Counted from the first letter of the stretch, positions 7,544-15,162 are shown. The stretch is 46,107 bases of DNA from Betaproteobacteria bacterium (GCA_016195915.1 JACPYS010000066.1:1-46107); one strand, 5' to 3'. Notes: generated by a model not told the origin, from the letters alone. Made by a program: numbers and translations.

Positions 7544-8748
7544 CCAGGGGCGGCAATCAGGTAGACCGCCAGCCCGAGCATCACCACGCCGCTCATAAGC
7601 TTGAGCCAGCGGCCCTCCTTCTCCTGCAACCGGCGCCGCGATAACGTGATCACGCCGACCGCGAGCACGATCATGTCATCGAGCATGTACGCGATGTTGT
7701 AGATCAACAGGTAGCCGTAGTAACTCCACCCTTCCAGATGCCGCATCGTGAGTATCCGGGTAAACAGCGCCGGGAATCCGGACGTGCACATGATCTCGAC
7801 GATCTGCACCAGCACCGCCAGCACGACGGTTCCCGCCAGCGCCGCGGTCATATTCTCGGCCTGCAGGATGGCGCGGATCCTTGCGTAGAGCCCCGGCTTT
7901 GCCGACTCCGGGATGGACAATGAAATACCGCGGCCGAACGCCCAGAAATCCTTGACGTTGATCATGCCGGCGATTCCCGCGATCAGCCCGAGAATGATTT
8001 CGGAAGGGCGGGAAATACCGATCACCAGGAACAGGTTCAGCCAGGCGGCCATGAATGCGAAGTAGGCAATGCCCTCGACTGCCACGAAGGTGCCGGCAAT
8101 CGCCAGCATCTTGGCCAGGTCCTTGAGGCCGGCCAGCATCGAGATCATGAAGATCAGCACCCACATGGAACACGGATTGAAACCGTCGAGCAGGCCAAGC
8201 AGGAACGAGAACAAGGGCAATCCGAGTTCGTCGATGTTCAACCGCGTACCGAGGAATGGAATTTCCACTGTGGCAATCTCGGCTTCGGCGGTCGGACGGT
8301 CCGGACTGCAACTCGCGGTTTCCTCGATGGCACACTGGCCCGACGCTGACTCCGCTGGGCGGCTCGGCGAGTACGCCTGATCCAGCAACGACCGGATGCG
8401 CGCTCCCGTAGTCGCGTCGCCGCCGAAGCCCACGATCAGTTCGTCGCGCAGATAAAAGGCTGGCACGCCCGGTGTCTGGATTGCGTGGTCGGAGGCCAGC
8501 TCGATCAGCCGTTCGCGCGCGCCGGGGTCCTTGCGGATATCGCGCTTGATGATCACAAGATCTGTGCGCTCTCGACTCAGGTCGGCGAGAAACCGGTCCG
8601 CTTCCTCGCAGTGCCTGCAGCCTTCCCGAACGAATACCTCGAGTTCTACCTGTGTCGTCGGGGCGGGTGGCGCGGCAGCGGCGGCGAGCGACGCACATAG
8701 CAGCAGGATCAGCGCCAACAGCCGGTCGAATCGCAGATTTATGCGCAT
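7540..8748 (-). CDS. Glutaredoxin-DsbD-like fusion membrane protein
   Basis: 402 residues. A signal peptide (about 1-26) precedes a thioredoxin/glutaredoxin-like domain with a CRHC active site (Cys44, Cys47) and a cis-Pro region TPGVPAFYL. A hydrophobic domain follows with about six membrane segments. Cys193 in DGFNPCSMW and Cys321 in EIMCTSGFPALF sit in symmetric positions, as the paired cysteines of the CcdA/DsbD electron carriers do. It probably moves reducing power across the inner membrane to an envelope thiol-disulfide partner. It is convergent with ligJ, overlapping it by four bases, and is not functionally linked to it as far as can be seen. Confidence 0.85.
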   Translation of the reverse strand: MRINLRFDRLLALILLLCASLAAAAAPPAPTTQVELEVFVREGCRHCEEADRFLADLSRERTDLVIIKRDIRKDPGARERLIELASDHAIQTPGVPAFYLRDELIVGFGGDATTGARIRSLLDQAYSPSRPAESASGQCAIEETASCSPDRPTAEAEIATVEIPFLGTRLNIDELGLPLFSFLLGLLDGFNPCSMWVLIFMISMLAGLKDLAKMLAIAGTFVAVEGIAYFAFMAAWLNLFLVIGISRPSEIILGLIAGIAGMINVKDFWAFGRGISLSIPESAKPGLYARIRAILQAENMTAALAGTVVLAVLVQIVEIMCTSGFPALFTRILTMRHLEGWSYYGYLLIYNIAYMLDDMIVLAVGVITLSRRRLQEKEGRWLKLMSGVVMLGLAVYLIAAPG

Positions 8749-8857
8749 GAATGCAGCGCCTGGATAGCCAGGGAACGCCCGGAACCAGCGCTCAGCTTAC
8801 AACCACTTGGTAGCCGACTCGCGCCCGCGGGGTCGGATCGGGTGGACAGAGCCTGAG
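8749..8857. other. Intergenic sequence left of the decayed PIN gene
   Basis: No gene, repeat or convincing terminator recognised in this stretch; it should carry the promoter of the glutaredoxin-DsbD-like gene. Confidence 0.4.
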
Positions 8858-8998
8858 CTACGTGGGAGCTACGTTGCCCCGGGGACCAGGACGGCGCCGG
8901 TTCTCGACCACGCGCCCCGGGATGCGTCCGAAGTCGGCGGCTTTGTTCGTCAAGTGCAGCAAAACGTTTTAATCCAGTATGTTTAGCAGGAACTTCAG
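8858..8998 (-). pseudogene. PIN-domain (VapC-like) toxin remnant, copy 1
   Basis: Directly downstream of the small antitoxin-like gene, overlapping its stop, a minus-strand frame reads LKFLLNILD, then a TAA stop, then NVLLHLTNKAADFGRI before losing similarity. This matches the start of PIN-domain toxins (LLDTNVLLHL) and the better-preserved copy 2 near 11.1 kb (NVLLHLVNKADGYRRI). The stop falls next to the first catalytic Asp and the rest of the domain is missing, so this is a dead gene. The identification rests on a short region. Confidence 0.55.
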
Positions 8999-9222
8999 AA
9001 CGCGTCCTTCAGCTTCTTCGCAGCGTGATACAGCCGGCGACCGCTCGGGTTGAGCAGCCGCACGAACTCGCGCTCGGGTAGCGCTTCGATCTGTTCCGGC
9101 GTCATCTTGTCGAGGGTCTTGCGCGGCGCCGCAGCCTTGGCCTTAGCCTTGCCCGGTGCGGCGGCGTTGGCCTTGCGCGCGCGACGCTTTCGCTTAAGGC
9201 CATGCAGGTTAAGAAGTTTCAT
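8995..9222 (-). CDS. Small basic antitoxin-like protein, copy 1
   Basis: 75-residue protein with a Lys/Arg/Ala-rich N-terminal half and a C-terminal half DKMTPEQIEALPEREFVRLL...RRLYHAAKKLKDAF. The second half is paralogous to copy 2 at 11177-11371 (MTDAEIMALSDDELLRR...RRLLRVAWRLKGAF). Both are followed by a broken PIN toxin frame overlapping their stop codon, an arrangement typical of type II antitoxins; the antitoxin role is inferred from that context only. Start chosen at ATG 9222, preceded by CGGGAGCCG. The frame extends upstream to 9321, but the leader shared by the two copies stops at 9222. Confidence 0.6.
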   Translation of the reverse strand: MKLLNLHGLKRKRRARKANAAAPGKAKAKAAAPRKTLDKMTPEQIEALPEREFVRLLNPSGRRLYHAAKKLKDAF

Positions 9223-9674
9223 GAGCGGCTCCCGGTTGATTGATGCGCGCATTTTGCGCCTTGAGCTTGCCGCGGCGCAGCTCGCCGAAAAACGTGACAT
9301 TCTCACGGTCCGGAACTTCAAAGAACTACGGCGTCGGATTCTTGATCGTCTTTTTCGTTTTCTTGCGGAACCAAGCTACCGCAGTCAGGAAATCGTCGCA
9401 CCAGTCGGCATTAGGCGCAGAGGGCACGGGTTGATATACGCGGATAAGGGTTGCATCCTCAGGTCTCGACAGCAACCAACCAGCGACTGTGTAGCGAAGT
9501 AAGATCCGGAGCTCGGGTAATTGCCTCAAGAATCAGTTCGGCACCCGCGTTCCATTCCTTTTCGAGTGCATGGATGGGGAACTCTTTGCGCAAGTGCTGA
9601 AGGAGATTTCGTCTCTCCTCCTTCGAGACACCAAGAAGAGCCTGTTTAATGTCTTGAAGCTTATCCTTTGTCAT
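9209..9674 (-). pseudogene. Broken partner gene of the methyltransferase locus (possible restriction endonuclease)
   Basis: The ATG at 9674 starts MTKDKLQDIKQALLGVSKEE, continues through EWNAGAELILEAITRAPDLT, and ends prematurely at 9459 after 71 codons. Another frame of the same strand then carries plausible coding sequence, ADWCDDFLTAVAWFRKKTKK, interrupted by TAG at 9328-9326, and resumes as FFEVPDRENVTFFGELRRGK to a TAA at 9209-9211. I read this as one gene damaged by a frameshift or deletion near 9470 plus an amber codon. It starts inside the end of the HTH gene (ATGA). Restriction endonuclease is a guess from its place beside a methyltransferase and regulator; no catalytic motif is seen. 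Confidence 0.45.
9223..9280 (-). repeat. Conserved leader of the antitoxin-like gene, copy 1
   Basis: 58 bp immediately upstream of the copy 1 start codon, nearly 90 percent identical by eye to 11372-11428 upstream of copy 2. The shared core on the plus strand includes CTTGAGCTTGCCGCGGCGCA and GGCTCCCGGTTGA. The leader is more alike than the proteins that follow it. Confidence 0.75.
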
Positions 9675-9892
9675 CGACCCTTCCTCTTGGGGCGCCCGGC
9701 TGGGTTCGGCATGAAATCCGTAACGTCCTTCCGGTGAACCAAAAGACGCCCTCCTGCGTTAAGGGTTTCGAAGCGCCCGTGCTTTACTAGTTTGGACATG
9801 GCCTGACGGCTCACGTCCCTAAGCCGCGCCGCCTCGGCGATTGAGATCCATTCTGCCAAGTCGGTCGGAGCGGTTTTTGAATTGGTTGACAC
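9671..9892 (-). CDS. Small helix-turn-helix regulator (excisionase-type)
   Basis: 73-residue DNA-binding protein. WISIAEAARLRDVSRQAMSK is a MerR/excisionase-like helix-turn-helix, followed by the wing GRFETLNAGGRLLVHRKDV and a basic tail. A GTG at 9892 is chosen because a TTG at 9898 would lie within the 17-bp palindrome; either is possible, and neither has a good ribosome site. It overlaps the downstream broken gene by four bases and is divergent from the methyltransferase, so it is a candidate autoregulator and controller of the locus, like C proteins in restriction-modification systems, though of a different family. Confidence 0.75.
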   Translation of the reverse strand: MSTNSKTAPTDLAEWISIAEAARLRDVSRQAMSKLVKHGRFETLNAGGRLLVHRKDVTDFMPNPAGRPKRKGR

Positions 9893-9900
9893 TGTCAACC
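9884..9900. promoter_or_regulatory. Palindromic operator between HTH gene and methyltransferase
   Basis: GGTTGACACTGTCAACC is a perfect 8+8 inverted repeat with one central base. It includes a consensus -35 hexamer TTGACA (9886-9891) for the methyltransferase and covers the start region of the HTH gene. An AT-rich TAGTTT/TTAGTT 17 bases further on could be the -10, which would put the transcription start at or next to the methyltransferase ATG. Confidence 0.65.
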
Positions 9901-9921
9901 TATTAAGTTAGTTTCGGGCTT

Positions 9922-10941
9922 ATGGATAATCGTACATTATTGGGCTCTGGTTCCCTGAGAATCTCGACCGTGGCAAAAACAAGCGTCCAGTCCGGGCTCA
10001 ATTTCTCGAACGCACCTCGCGTCGAGGCGGTCTTGGGCGATATCTCGCCATCTTACGTAACGCCGCTTGGCGCCGCCTATGTTGGAGATTCCCGCGAGCT
10101 GATGGCCCGTATTCCGAACGGTTCCATCAATCTCGTATTCACGTCACCGCCATACGCGTTGCACTTCAAGAAGGAATACGGAAATGTTGCCAAATCTGAG
10201 TACGTGGAATGGTTCTTGGGATTTGCCCGGCAAATCTTTCGCATCCTGACCAACGATGGGAGCTTCGTTCTAAACGTGGGTGGGAGCTATAACGCCGGCA
10301 CTCCAACGCGATCCGTATATCACTTCAAGCTGCTCATCGCACTGGTTGAGGAACTGGGGTTTCACCTGGCGCAAGAATGCTTTTGGTACAACCCGGCGAA
10401 GATGCCTATGCCGGCGGAGTGGGTCACTGTTCGTCGGATACGCGTAAAAGATTCGGTCGAATACGTATGGTGGTTCTCCAAGACGCCGTGGCCCAAAGCG
10501 AATAACAGAAAAGTCTTGAAGCCCTACAGCAAAGACATGCTTCGATTAAGCCAGCGGGGCGTGAAGGAGACCGTGCGCCCGTCAGGCCATCATATCAATT
10601 CGTCGTTCGATAAGGTGGATGCTGGAGGTTCGATTTCGTCCAACGTCATTGAGGAGGCTTTTCCGGAAACAATGATGAAGTTTGGCAACAATGCCTCGAA
10701 CGACGTTTTTACAAAACGCTGCAAGGAGCTTGGAATAAAAATTCATCCAGCTCGATTTCCTACGAGCCTTCCGGAGTTCTTTATCAAGCTCCTTACGGAC
10801 GAGGATGACATCGTCCTTGATCCGTTCGCCGGATCGAATACTGCAGGCGTAGTTGCCGAACAGCTTACTCGGCGCTGGATCGCAATGGATCTCAGCGGCG
10901 ACTATTTGGAAGCTAGCAAGGCGCGATTCTCCGAGATCTAA
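9922..10941 (+). CDS. Beta-class DNA methyltransferase, probably N4-cytosine
   Basis: 339-residue modification enzyme using S-adenosylmethionine. The catalytic motif IV TSPPY (74-78) precedes the cofactor motif I DPFAGS (300-305), the order of the beta class. TSPPY is the form usual in N4-cytosine methylases of SmaI/Cfr9I-like systems, but N6-adenine cannot be excluded. The ATG at 9922 has no Shine-Dalgarno sequence and lies just past a possible promoter, suggesting a leaderless message; an internal GTG near 9970 is an alternative start. The divergent small HTH gene and broken partner suggest an R-M locus that has lost its nuclease. Lower GC than the neighbours points to horizontal origin. 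Confidence 0.88.
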   Translation: MDNRTLLGSGSLRISTVAKTSVQSGLNFSNAPRVEAVLGDISPSYVTPLGAAYVGDSRELMARIPNGSINLVFTSPPYALHFKKEYGNVAKSEYVEWFLGFARQIFRILTNDGSFVLNVGGSYNAGTPTRSVYHFKLLIALVEELGFHLAQECFWYNPAKMPMPAEWVTVRRIRVKDSVEYVWWFSKTPWPKANNRKVLKPYSKDMLRLSQRGVKETVRPSGHHINSSFDKVDAGGSISSNVIEEAFPETMMKFGNNASNDVFTKRCKELGIKIHPARFPTSLPEFFIKLLTDEDDIVLDPFAGSNTAGVVAEQLTRRWIAMDLSGDYLEASKARFSEI

Positions 10942-10960
10942 CGCCCCTTCCTTCGGGGCG
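10942..10960 (+). terminator. Hairpin after the methyltransferase
   Basis: CGCCCC-TTCCTTC-GGGGCG directly follows the TAA. There is no T-run, so it is a weak rho-independent candidate. Confidence 0.45.
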
Positions 10961-10996
10961 CTCGCTGTTGGCCGGGATACAAACCCCCAAGTTGCT

Positions 10997-11180
10997 TCAA
11001 TCCAGTTTGTCCTTCGAAACCTTGCGCTCGATTAGCATCAGCCGCAGCTCGAAGGCGGCAATTGCAGAAATCGCGCGCCGATTTGACTTGAGGCCAATCA
11101 ACCGCGCGGCGATGCGCCGATAGCCGTCTGCCTTGTTGACCAGATGCAGGAGAACGTTTGCGTCAGAGCAGATACTTCAA
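10997..11180 (-). pseudogene. PIN-domain (VapC-like) toxin remnant, copy 2
   Basis: A TTG at 11180 overlaps the stop of the antitoxin-like gene (TTGA) and starts LKYLL, then hits TGA. Removing one T at that point restores LDANVLLHLVNKADGYRRI, followed by AISAIAAFELRLMLIERK to TGA at 10999-10997. Both the LDANVLLHL start and the ISAIAAFEL block, with the second acidic residue Glu, are PIN-toxin hallmarks. About 60 of the usual ~130 residues remain, so the gene is dead by frameshift and 3' truncation. Confidence 0.65.
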
Positions 11181-11371
11181 AACGCGCCCTTCAGCCTCCA
11201 CGCCACCCGCAGCAGTCGGCGCGTGGCCGGATCGGCGCGGCGCAGCAACTCATCGTCCGACAACGCCATGATCTCCGCATCAGTCATCCGCGCGATCGGC
11301 TTCGCAGCTCTATTCGCTGTCTTGCGCCTCGGCGCGCGGCGCCTTATCCCGCGCAGATCGGACAAGTCCAT
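11177..11371 (-). CDS. Small basic antitoxin-like protein, copy 2
   Basis: 64-residue paralogue of the protein at 8995-9222, with a basic N-terminal region (GIRRRAPRRKTANRAAK) and the shared C-terminal part ARMTDAEIMALSDDELLRR ... LKGAF. ATG at 11371 follows CCGGGAGCCGTCC in the shared leader. Stop codon overlaps the start of a broken PIN toxin, the coupling expected for a type II toxin-antitoxin pair. No known antitoxin family is recognised. That the antitoxin-like frame is intact while both toxins are broken fits decay in which the harmful gene is lost first. Confidence 0.6.
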   Translation of the reverse strand: MDLSDLRGIRRRAPRRKTANRAAKPIARMTDAEIMALSDDELLRRADPATRRLLRVAWRLKGAF

Positions 11372-11428
11372 GGACGGCTCCCGGTTGACGACGCGCGCAT
11401 TTTATACCTTGAGCTTGCCGCGGCGCAG
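11372..11428 (-). repeat. Conserved leader of the antitoxin-like gene, copy 2
   Basis: Direct-repeat partner of 9223-9280. On the minus strand it contains GGTATAAAATGCGCGC, which could be a -10 element, followed by the GGGAG ribosome site. Conservation in both copies suggests a promoter/leader or a recombination site. Confidence 0.7.
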
Positions 11429-11546
11429 GCCGCCGGAGAGTTTGTCGCGCTTGATTCAGTCGAGCGGCTGCTGTTAATCCGGATTTCAGTGTTTCCCCTG
11501 CGCGGGCCTCTGTGTTAGCGTCCGCACAGAATCTGCATAGACACGC

Positions 11547-13001
11547 ATGAACCGCCGCCGCGTTCTCCAGCTGTCCGCAATCGCCACGATGGAACTCGCC
11601 CTTCCGCGCGCGCCTTTCGCGGCGCAGGGCGCGAGCCCAGGTCCGGTGATGAGTGCGCTCAGCACGTACATGGCGGCAGCGGCGGGCCGGGCGCTGCGCG
11701 CCGAAGTCGTAGAGCACGCGAAACACCACATCCTCGATACGCTGGCCGCGATGATCTCGGGGGCCGCACTTCCGCCCGGCGAGGCGGCCTTCCGCTACCT
11801 GCAGCGCCACGGCGGCAAGGGTACGGCGACGATCGTCGGTGCCAATCTCACCGCAGCGCCCGCCGACGCGGCGCTCGCCAATGGCGTGCTCGCGCATGCG
11901 GACGAGACCGACGACTCTCATGGCCCATCGCGCTCGCATCCCGGCTGCGCCGTGGTGCCGGCGGCGCTCGCCGCGGGCGAGACCTTCGGCATCGACGGCG
12001 AGCGATTCCTTCGCGCCGTGACTCTCGGGTACGACATCGGGCCACGGGTAATGATCGCGATGGGTGGTCCAAGGTTCAGCTACGAAAGCCACAAGAGTTC
12101 GCACGCCATTGCGGGCGTTTTCGGGGCCGCGGCAGCCGCGGCCTGCGCGGCCGGGCTCGACACCCGGCAGATGCGCTGGGCGCTCGATTACACGGCGCAG
12201 CAGTCCTCGGGCATCGCTGCGTGGCGGCGCGACACCGATCACATCGAGAAGGCGTTCGTGTTCGGTGGCATGCCCGCGCGCAACGGCGTGACTTCGGCGC
12301 TGCTGGTGAACTCGGGGTGGAACGGCGTAGATGACATCTTCGCGGGCGCGGACAACTTCTTTCTCGCCTATGCGCCTGACGCCGATCCCGGCCAGATCGT
12401 CGAGAAACTCGGCGAGCGCTACGAGGTCATCCGTACCGACATCAAGAAGTGGACCGTCGGCTCGCCGATCCAGGGCCCGCTCGACGCCTTGGAGTTGCTG
12501 CGCCGGCGACGCCCGTTCGCATCCGACGACGTGCTGCGCGTAGACGTGAGGCTCGCGCCCTCCGTTGCGGAGGTCGTGGACAACCGCGATATTCCGGACA
12601 TCTGCCTGCAGCACATGGTCGCCGTGATGCTTCTGGAGGGGACCGTGTCGTTCAAGGCGGCGCACGACAAGGCGCGCATGCAGGACGCCGCCGTGCTCAG
12701 CCAGCGCGCGAAGGTACGTCTCGTGCACGATGAAGCGCTTACGGAGCGCTTGCCGGTGCGTGTAGCCATCGTGGAGGCGACGCTTGCGGACGGCACGCGC
12801 CTCAACGAACGCGTGGAAGCGGTGCGTGGCACGCCGCGCAACCCGATGACGCGGGCCGAGGTGATCGACAAGTGCCGCGACCTCATCGCGCCTGTGCTCG
12901 GGCCGGAAAAGGCGGCACGATTGGCCGACGCCGTGTACTCGATCGAGACTCTCAAGGATGTTCGAGACCTGCGAGTGCTGTTGCAGCGCGGCGCGTCTTG
13001 A
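11547..13001 (+). CDS. MmgE/PrpD-family protein with Tat-like signal
   Basis: 484 residues, the usual size for the MmgE/PrpD family (2-methylcitrate dehydratase and relatives). Family features include HHILDTLAAMISGAALPPGE, the conserved ANGVLAHADETDDSH active-site region, HPGCAVVPAALAAGE and FGGMPARNGVTSALL. The N-terminus MNRRRVLQLSAIATMELALP looks like a twin-arginine signal, unusual for the cytoplasmic PrpD enzymes. It lies upstream of a tricarboxylate-transporter binding-protein remnant and a PdxA-family gene, so a catabolic role on an imported organic acid is likelier than the methylcitrate cycle. Substrate not assigned. Confidence 0.85.
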   Translation: MNRRRVLQLSAIATMELALPRAPFAAQGASPGPVMSALSTYMAAAAGRALRAEVVEHAKHHILDTLAAMISGAALPPGEAAFRYLQRHGGKGTATIVGANLTAAPADAALANGVLAHADETDDSHGPSRSHPGCAVVPAALAAGETFGIDGERFLRAVTLGYDIGPRVMIAMGGPRFSYESHKSSHAIAGVFGAAAAAACAAGLDTRQMRWALDYTAQQSSGIAAWRRDTDHIEKAFVFGGMPARNGVTSALLVNSGWNGVDDIFAGADNFFLAYAPDADPGQIVEKLGERYEVIRTDIKKWTVGSPIQGPLDALELLRRRRPFASDDVLRVDVRLAPSVAEVVDNRDIPDICLQHMVAVMLLEGTVSFKAAHDKARMQDAAVLSQRAKVRLVHDEALTERLPVRVAIVEATLADGTRLNERVEAVRGTPRNPMTRAEVIDKCRDLIAPVLGPEKAARLADAVYSIETLKDVRDLRVLLQRGAS

Positions 13002-13016
13002 TCGCGGAGGGTGTGC

Positions 13017-13318
13017 ATGAAATTCCGAAAATCGATGTTCCTCGCGTCCCGACGGTCGCCGGAACCGCCGGCATGGACGGCTACGAATCGTCCAACTGGT
13101 ACGGGCTGGTCGGTCCGGCCGGGCTTCGCAAGCCCCTGGTGGGCAAGCTCAACGCCGTGGTGGTCGATGCGCTGAACGATCCCGGTATTCGCGAAAAGCT
13201 CGCGCAGCAGGGTCTTGAAGCCACGCCCAGCAGCCCCGCCGAGTTTTCCGAATTCCTGCGCGCCGAGCTGGTCAAGTGGGCGAAGATCGTCAAGGACACC
13301 GGAAGTCGTCCGGACTGA
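13017..13318 (+). pseudogene. TctC/Bug-family solute-binding protein, internally deleted
   Basis: An ATG at 13017, 16 bases after the previous stop and preceded by GGAGGG, begins MKFRKSMFLAS, a plausible start of an exported binding protein. The last ~90 residues of a Bug/TctC protein follow in another frame: VPTVAGTAGMDGYESSNWYG, LVGPAGLRKPLVGKLNAV and the end KWAKIVKDTGSRPD. The middle ~200 residues are gone, so a deletion joined the signal-peptide start to the C-terminus out of frame. Intact relatives are about 320 residues and bind carboxylates for tripartite tricarboxylate transporters. Confidence 0.75.
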
Positions 13319-13331
13319 AAGGGGAGTTGGG

Positions 13332-14357
13332 ATGGAGCAGAAAGCGAGTACGCACGAGCGGCCCGTCGTTGGCTTGATGCTCGGCGATCCTACGGGCATC
13401 GGACCCGAGGTGAGCGTGAAGCTGCTCGCCTCTCCCGCGGCCCGCGAGGCGGCGCGCGTGGTTGTCGTGGGCGATGCCCGCGTGTTCGAGCTGGGCATGG
13501 CCGACGCCGGCATCCGCCTCGAGTGGCGCCGCGTGGATTCGACGCGCAGCATCGACTGGGCCGTGCCGGGTGTGCCGATCATCGACCTCGGCAATCTCGA
13601 TCCCGGGAAGCTGACGCGGGCGAGGGTGGATCCGGAATGCGGCCGCATCGCGGGCGAGACGCTGCAGCACATGATACGCATGGCCGGCACGGAGCTCGAC
13701 GCGATCTGCTTTGCTCCCCTGAGCAAGGCGGCACTCAAGCAGGGCGGGTGGGACTATCGCGATGAGCACCAGATGTTCGCCGAACTCACGGGCTGCCGCG
13801 GTTTTTTCTGCGAAATGAACGTGATACCGGAGTTCTGCACTTTCCGGGTGACCTCGCACATGTCGTTGCGCAGCGCGCTCGACCTGATCACGCCGGAACG
13901 CATCGAAGGCGCGGTGCGGCTTGCTCACGAGATGCTCGTGCGAATGGGAAAAGCGCCGCCGAAAATCGGCGTCGCGGCGCTCAACCCGCACGGTGGCGAA
14001 GGCGGGATGTTCGGCGACGAAGAGATCACGATCATCCGGCCGACCCTCGAGCGCCTCAATGCCGCGGGCATCGCCTGCGACGGACCGGTGCCCTCGGACA
14101 CCATATTCGTCAATGCGCTCGCCGGACGCTATGACGGGGTCGTAATGATGTATCACGACCAGGGGCAGATCGCGACCAAGCTGATCGGTTTTGCGAAGGC
14201 GATTACGGTGACCGCGGGGCTGCCGGTGGTGTTTGCTACACCCGCCCACGGCACGGCCTTCGATATCGTAGGGCAAGGAAGAGCCGATGCAGGCGGCCTC
14301 GGGCACGCGCTTCGCGCAGCGGCGAGGTTCGCGGCAAGGAATGCGCGCGCCGGCTGA
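13332..14357 (+). CDS. PdxA-family dehydrogenase
   Basis: 341 residues, NAD-dependent dehydrogenase related to 4-hydroxythreonine-4-phosphate dehydrogenase. GDPTGIGPEVSVKLL (18-32) is the family start. Metal-binding histidines are at His176 (VTSHMSLRSALDLI), His220 (LNPHGGEGG) and His275 (MMYHDQGQ). The substrate loop reads YRDEHQMFAELTG rather than the GHTEFLA form of biosynthetic PdxA, suggesting the PdxA2/catabolic branch, which includes the terephthalate dihydrodiol dehydrogenase TphB. ATG at 13332 follows AGGGGAG. With PrpD-like and TctC-like neighbours, catabolism of a hydroxyacid or aromatic dicarboxylate is more likely than vitamin B6 synthesis. Confidence 0.85.
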   Translation: MEQKASTHERPVVGLMLGDPTGIGPEVSVKLLASPAAREAARVVVVGDARVFELGMADAGIRLEWRRVDSTRSIDWAVPGVPIIDLGNLDPGKLTRARVDPECGRIAGETLQHMIRMAGTELDAICFAPLSKAALKQGGWDYRDEHQMFAELTGCRGFFCEMNVIPEFCTFRVTSHMSLRSALDLITPERIEGAVRLAHEMLVRMGKAPPKIGVAALNPHGGEGGMFGDEEITIIRPTLERLNAAGIACDGPVPSDTIFVNALAGRYDGVVMMYHDQGQIATKLIGFAKAITVTAGLPVVFATPAHGTAFDIVGQGRADAGGLGHALRAAARFAARNARAG

Positions 14358-14391
14358 GCAAGCGGCATTTCAGCAAGTACAATTCGTGCGA

Positions 14392-15162
14392 ATGAAGCCA
14401 CTCTGCCAACGCCTGCTGCTCGCGCTCGCAGCGCTCGCCATGCCTTCGACGGCTCTCACAGCCCCGGACGAAATCCAGGTCTACACCGACGATCTCGACG
14501 AACCCGGCGAGCGCGGCATGGAACTTCACTCGAACTTCGTGCGCGACCGCGTGCGCACACGCGAGTACGCCGGAGCGCAGCCCTCGGGCCGCATGTTTCG
14601 CCTTACGCCGGAGTTTTCGTTTGGCGTCGCGAAGAACTGGGACGCAGGCTTCTACCTTCCCTTGAAGCTCGATACCGCGACCGGCACGAGCTTTGTCGAC
14701 GGGTTCAAGGGGCGCATCAAGTATCTGGTGAAGGAGGACTCTGGGTTCTTTTACGGCAGCAACCTGGAAATCGCCTGGGGCCCGTTGCGCGCTTCGCCGA
14801 GCCGCTGGCACACTGAATTGCGCAACATCGTCGGCCAGCGCAGCGGGCCCTGGCTGGTTGCGGTCAATCCGATATTCGGCGCGCCGCTTTCCGCGTCGGC
14901 CACCTCCGCGCGCGTAGAATTTGATCTCGACCTGAAAGTCACCCGCGACCTCGATGAGCGGTTTACCGTCGGACTGGAGCACTATGCGGGACTGGGGCCC
15001 ATTCGTTCGCTGCGTACCGGCTCCGAATCCACGCAATCAAGCTATGCCGTGCTCGAGGTGAAGTTTGCTGGCTGGGACCTGCACCTGGGCTTGGGCCACG
15101 GCTGGACCGAATCGGCCGACAAGCGGGTATTGAAGCTGATTGCGAGCGTGCCGTTTCAATAG
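14392..15162 (+). CDS. Exported protein of unknown function, beta-barrel-like
   Basis: 256 residues. A signal peptide (MKPLCQRLLLALAALAMPST to about residue 24) is followed by alternating hydrophobic/polar stretches rich in Gly and aromatic residues, for example FRLTPEFSFGVAKNWDAGFY and WDLHLGLGHGWTES, ending in aromatic SVPFQ. This pattern suggests an outer-membrane beta-barrel or periplasmic beta protein. No named family was recognised. The start at 14392 gives a clean signal peptide, although the ribosome site is weak. It follows pdxA by 34 bases and may be expressed from its own promoter. Confidence 0.7.
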   Translation: MKPLCQRLLLALAALAMPSTALTAPDEIQVYTDDLDEPGERGMELHSNFVRDRVRTREYAGAQPSGRMFRLTPEFSFGVAKNWDAGFYLPLKLDTATGTSFVDGFKGRIKYLVKEDSGFFYGSNLEIAWGPLRASPSRWHTELRNIVGQRSGPWLVAVNPIFGAPLSASATSARVEFDLDLKVTRDLDERFTVGLEHYAGLGPIRSLRTGSESTQSSYAVLEVKFAGWDLHLGLGHGWTESADKRVLKLIASVPFQ

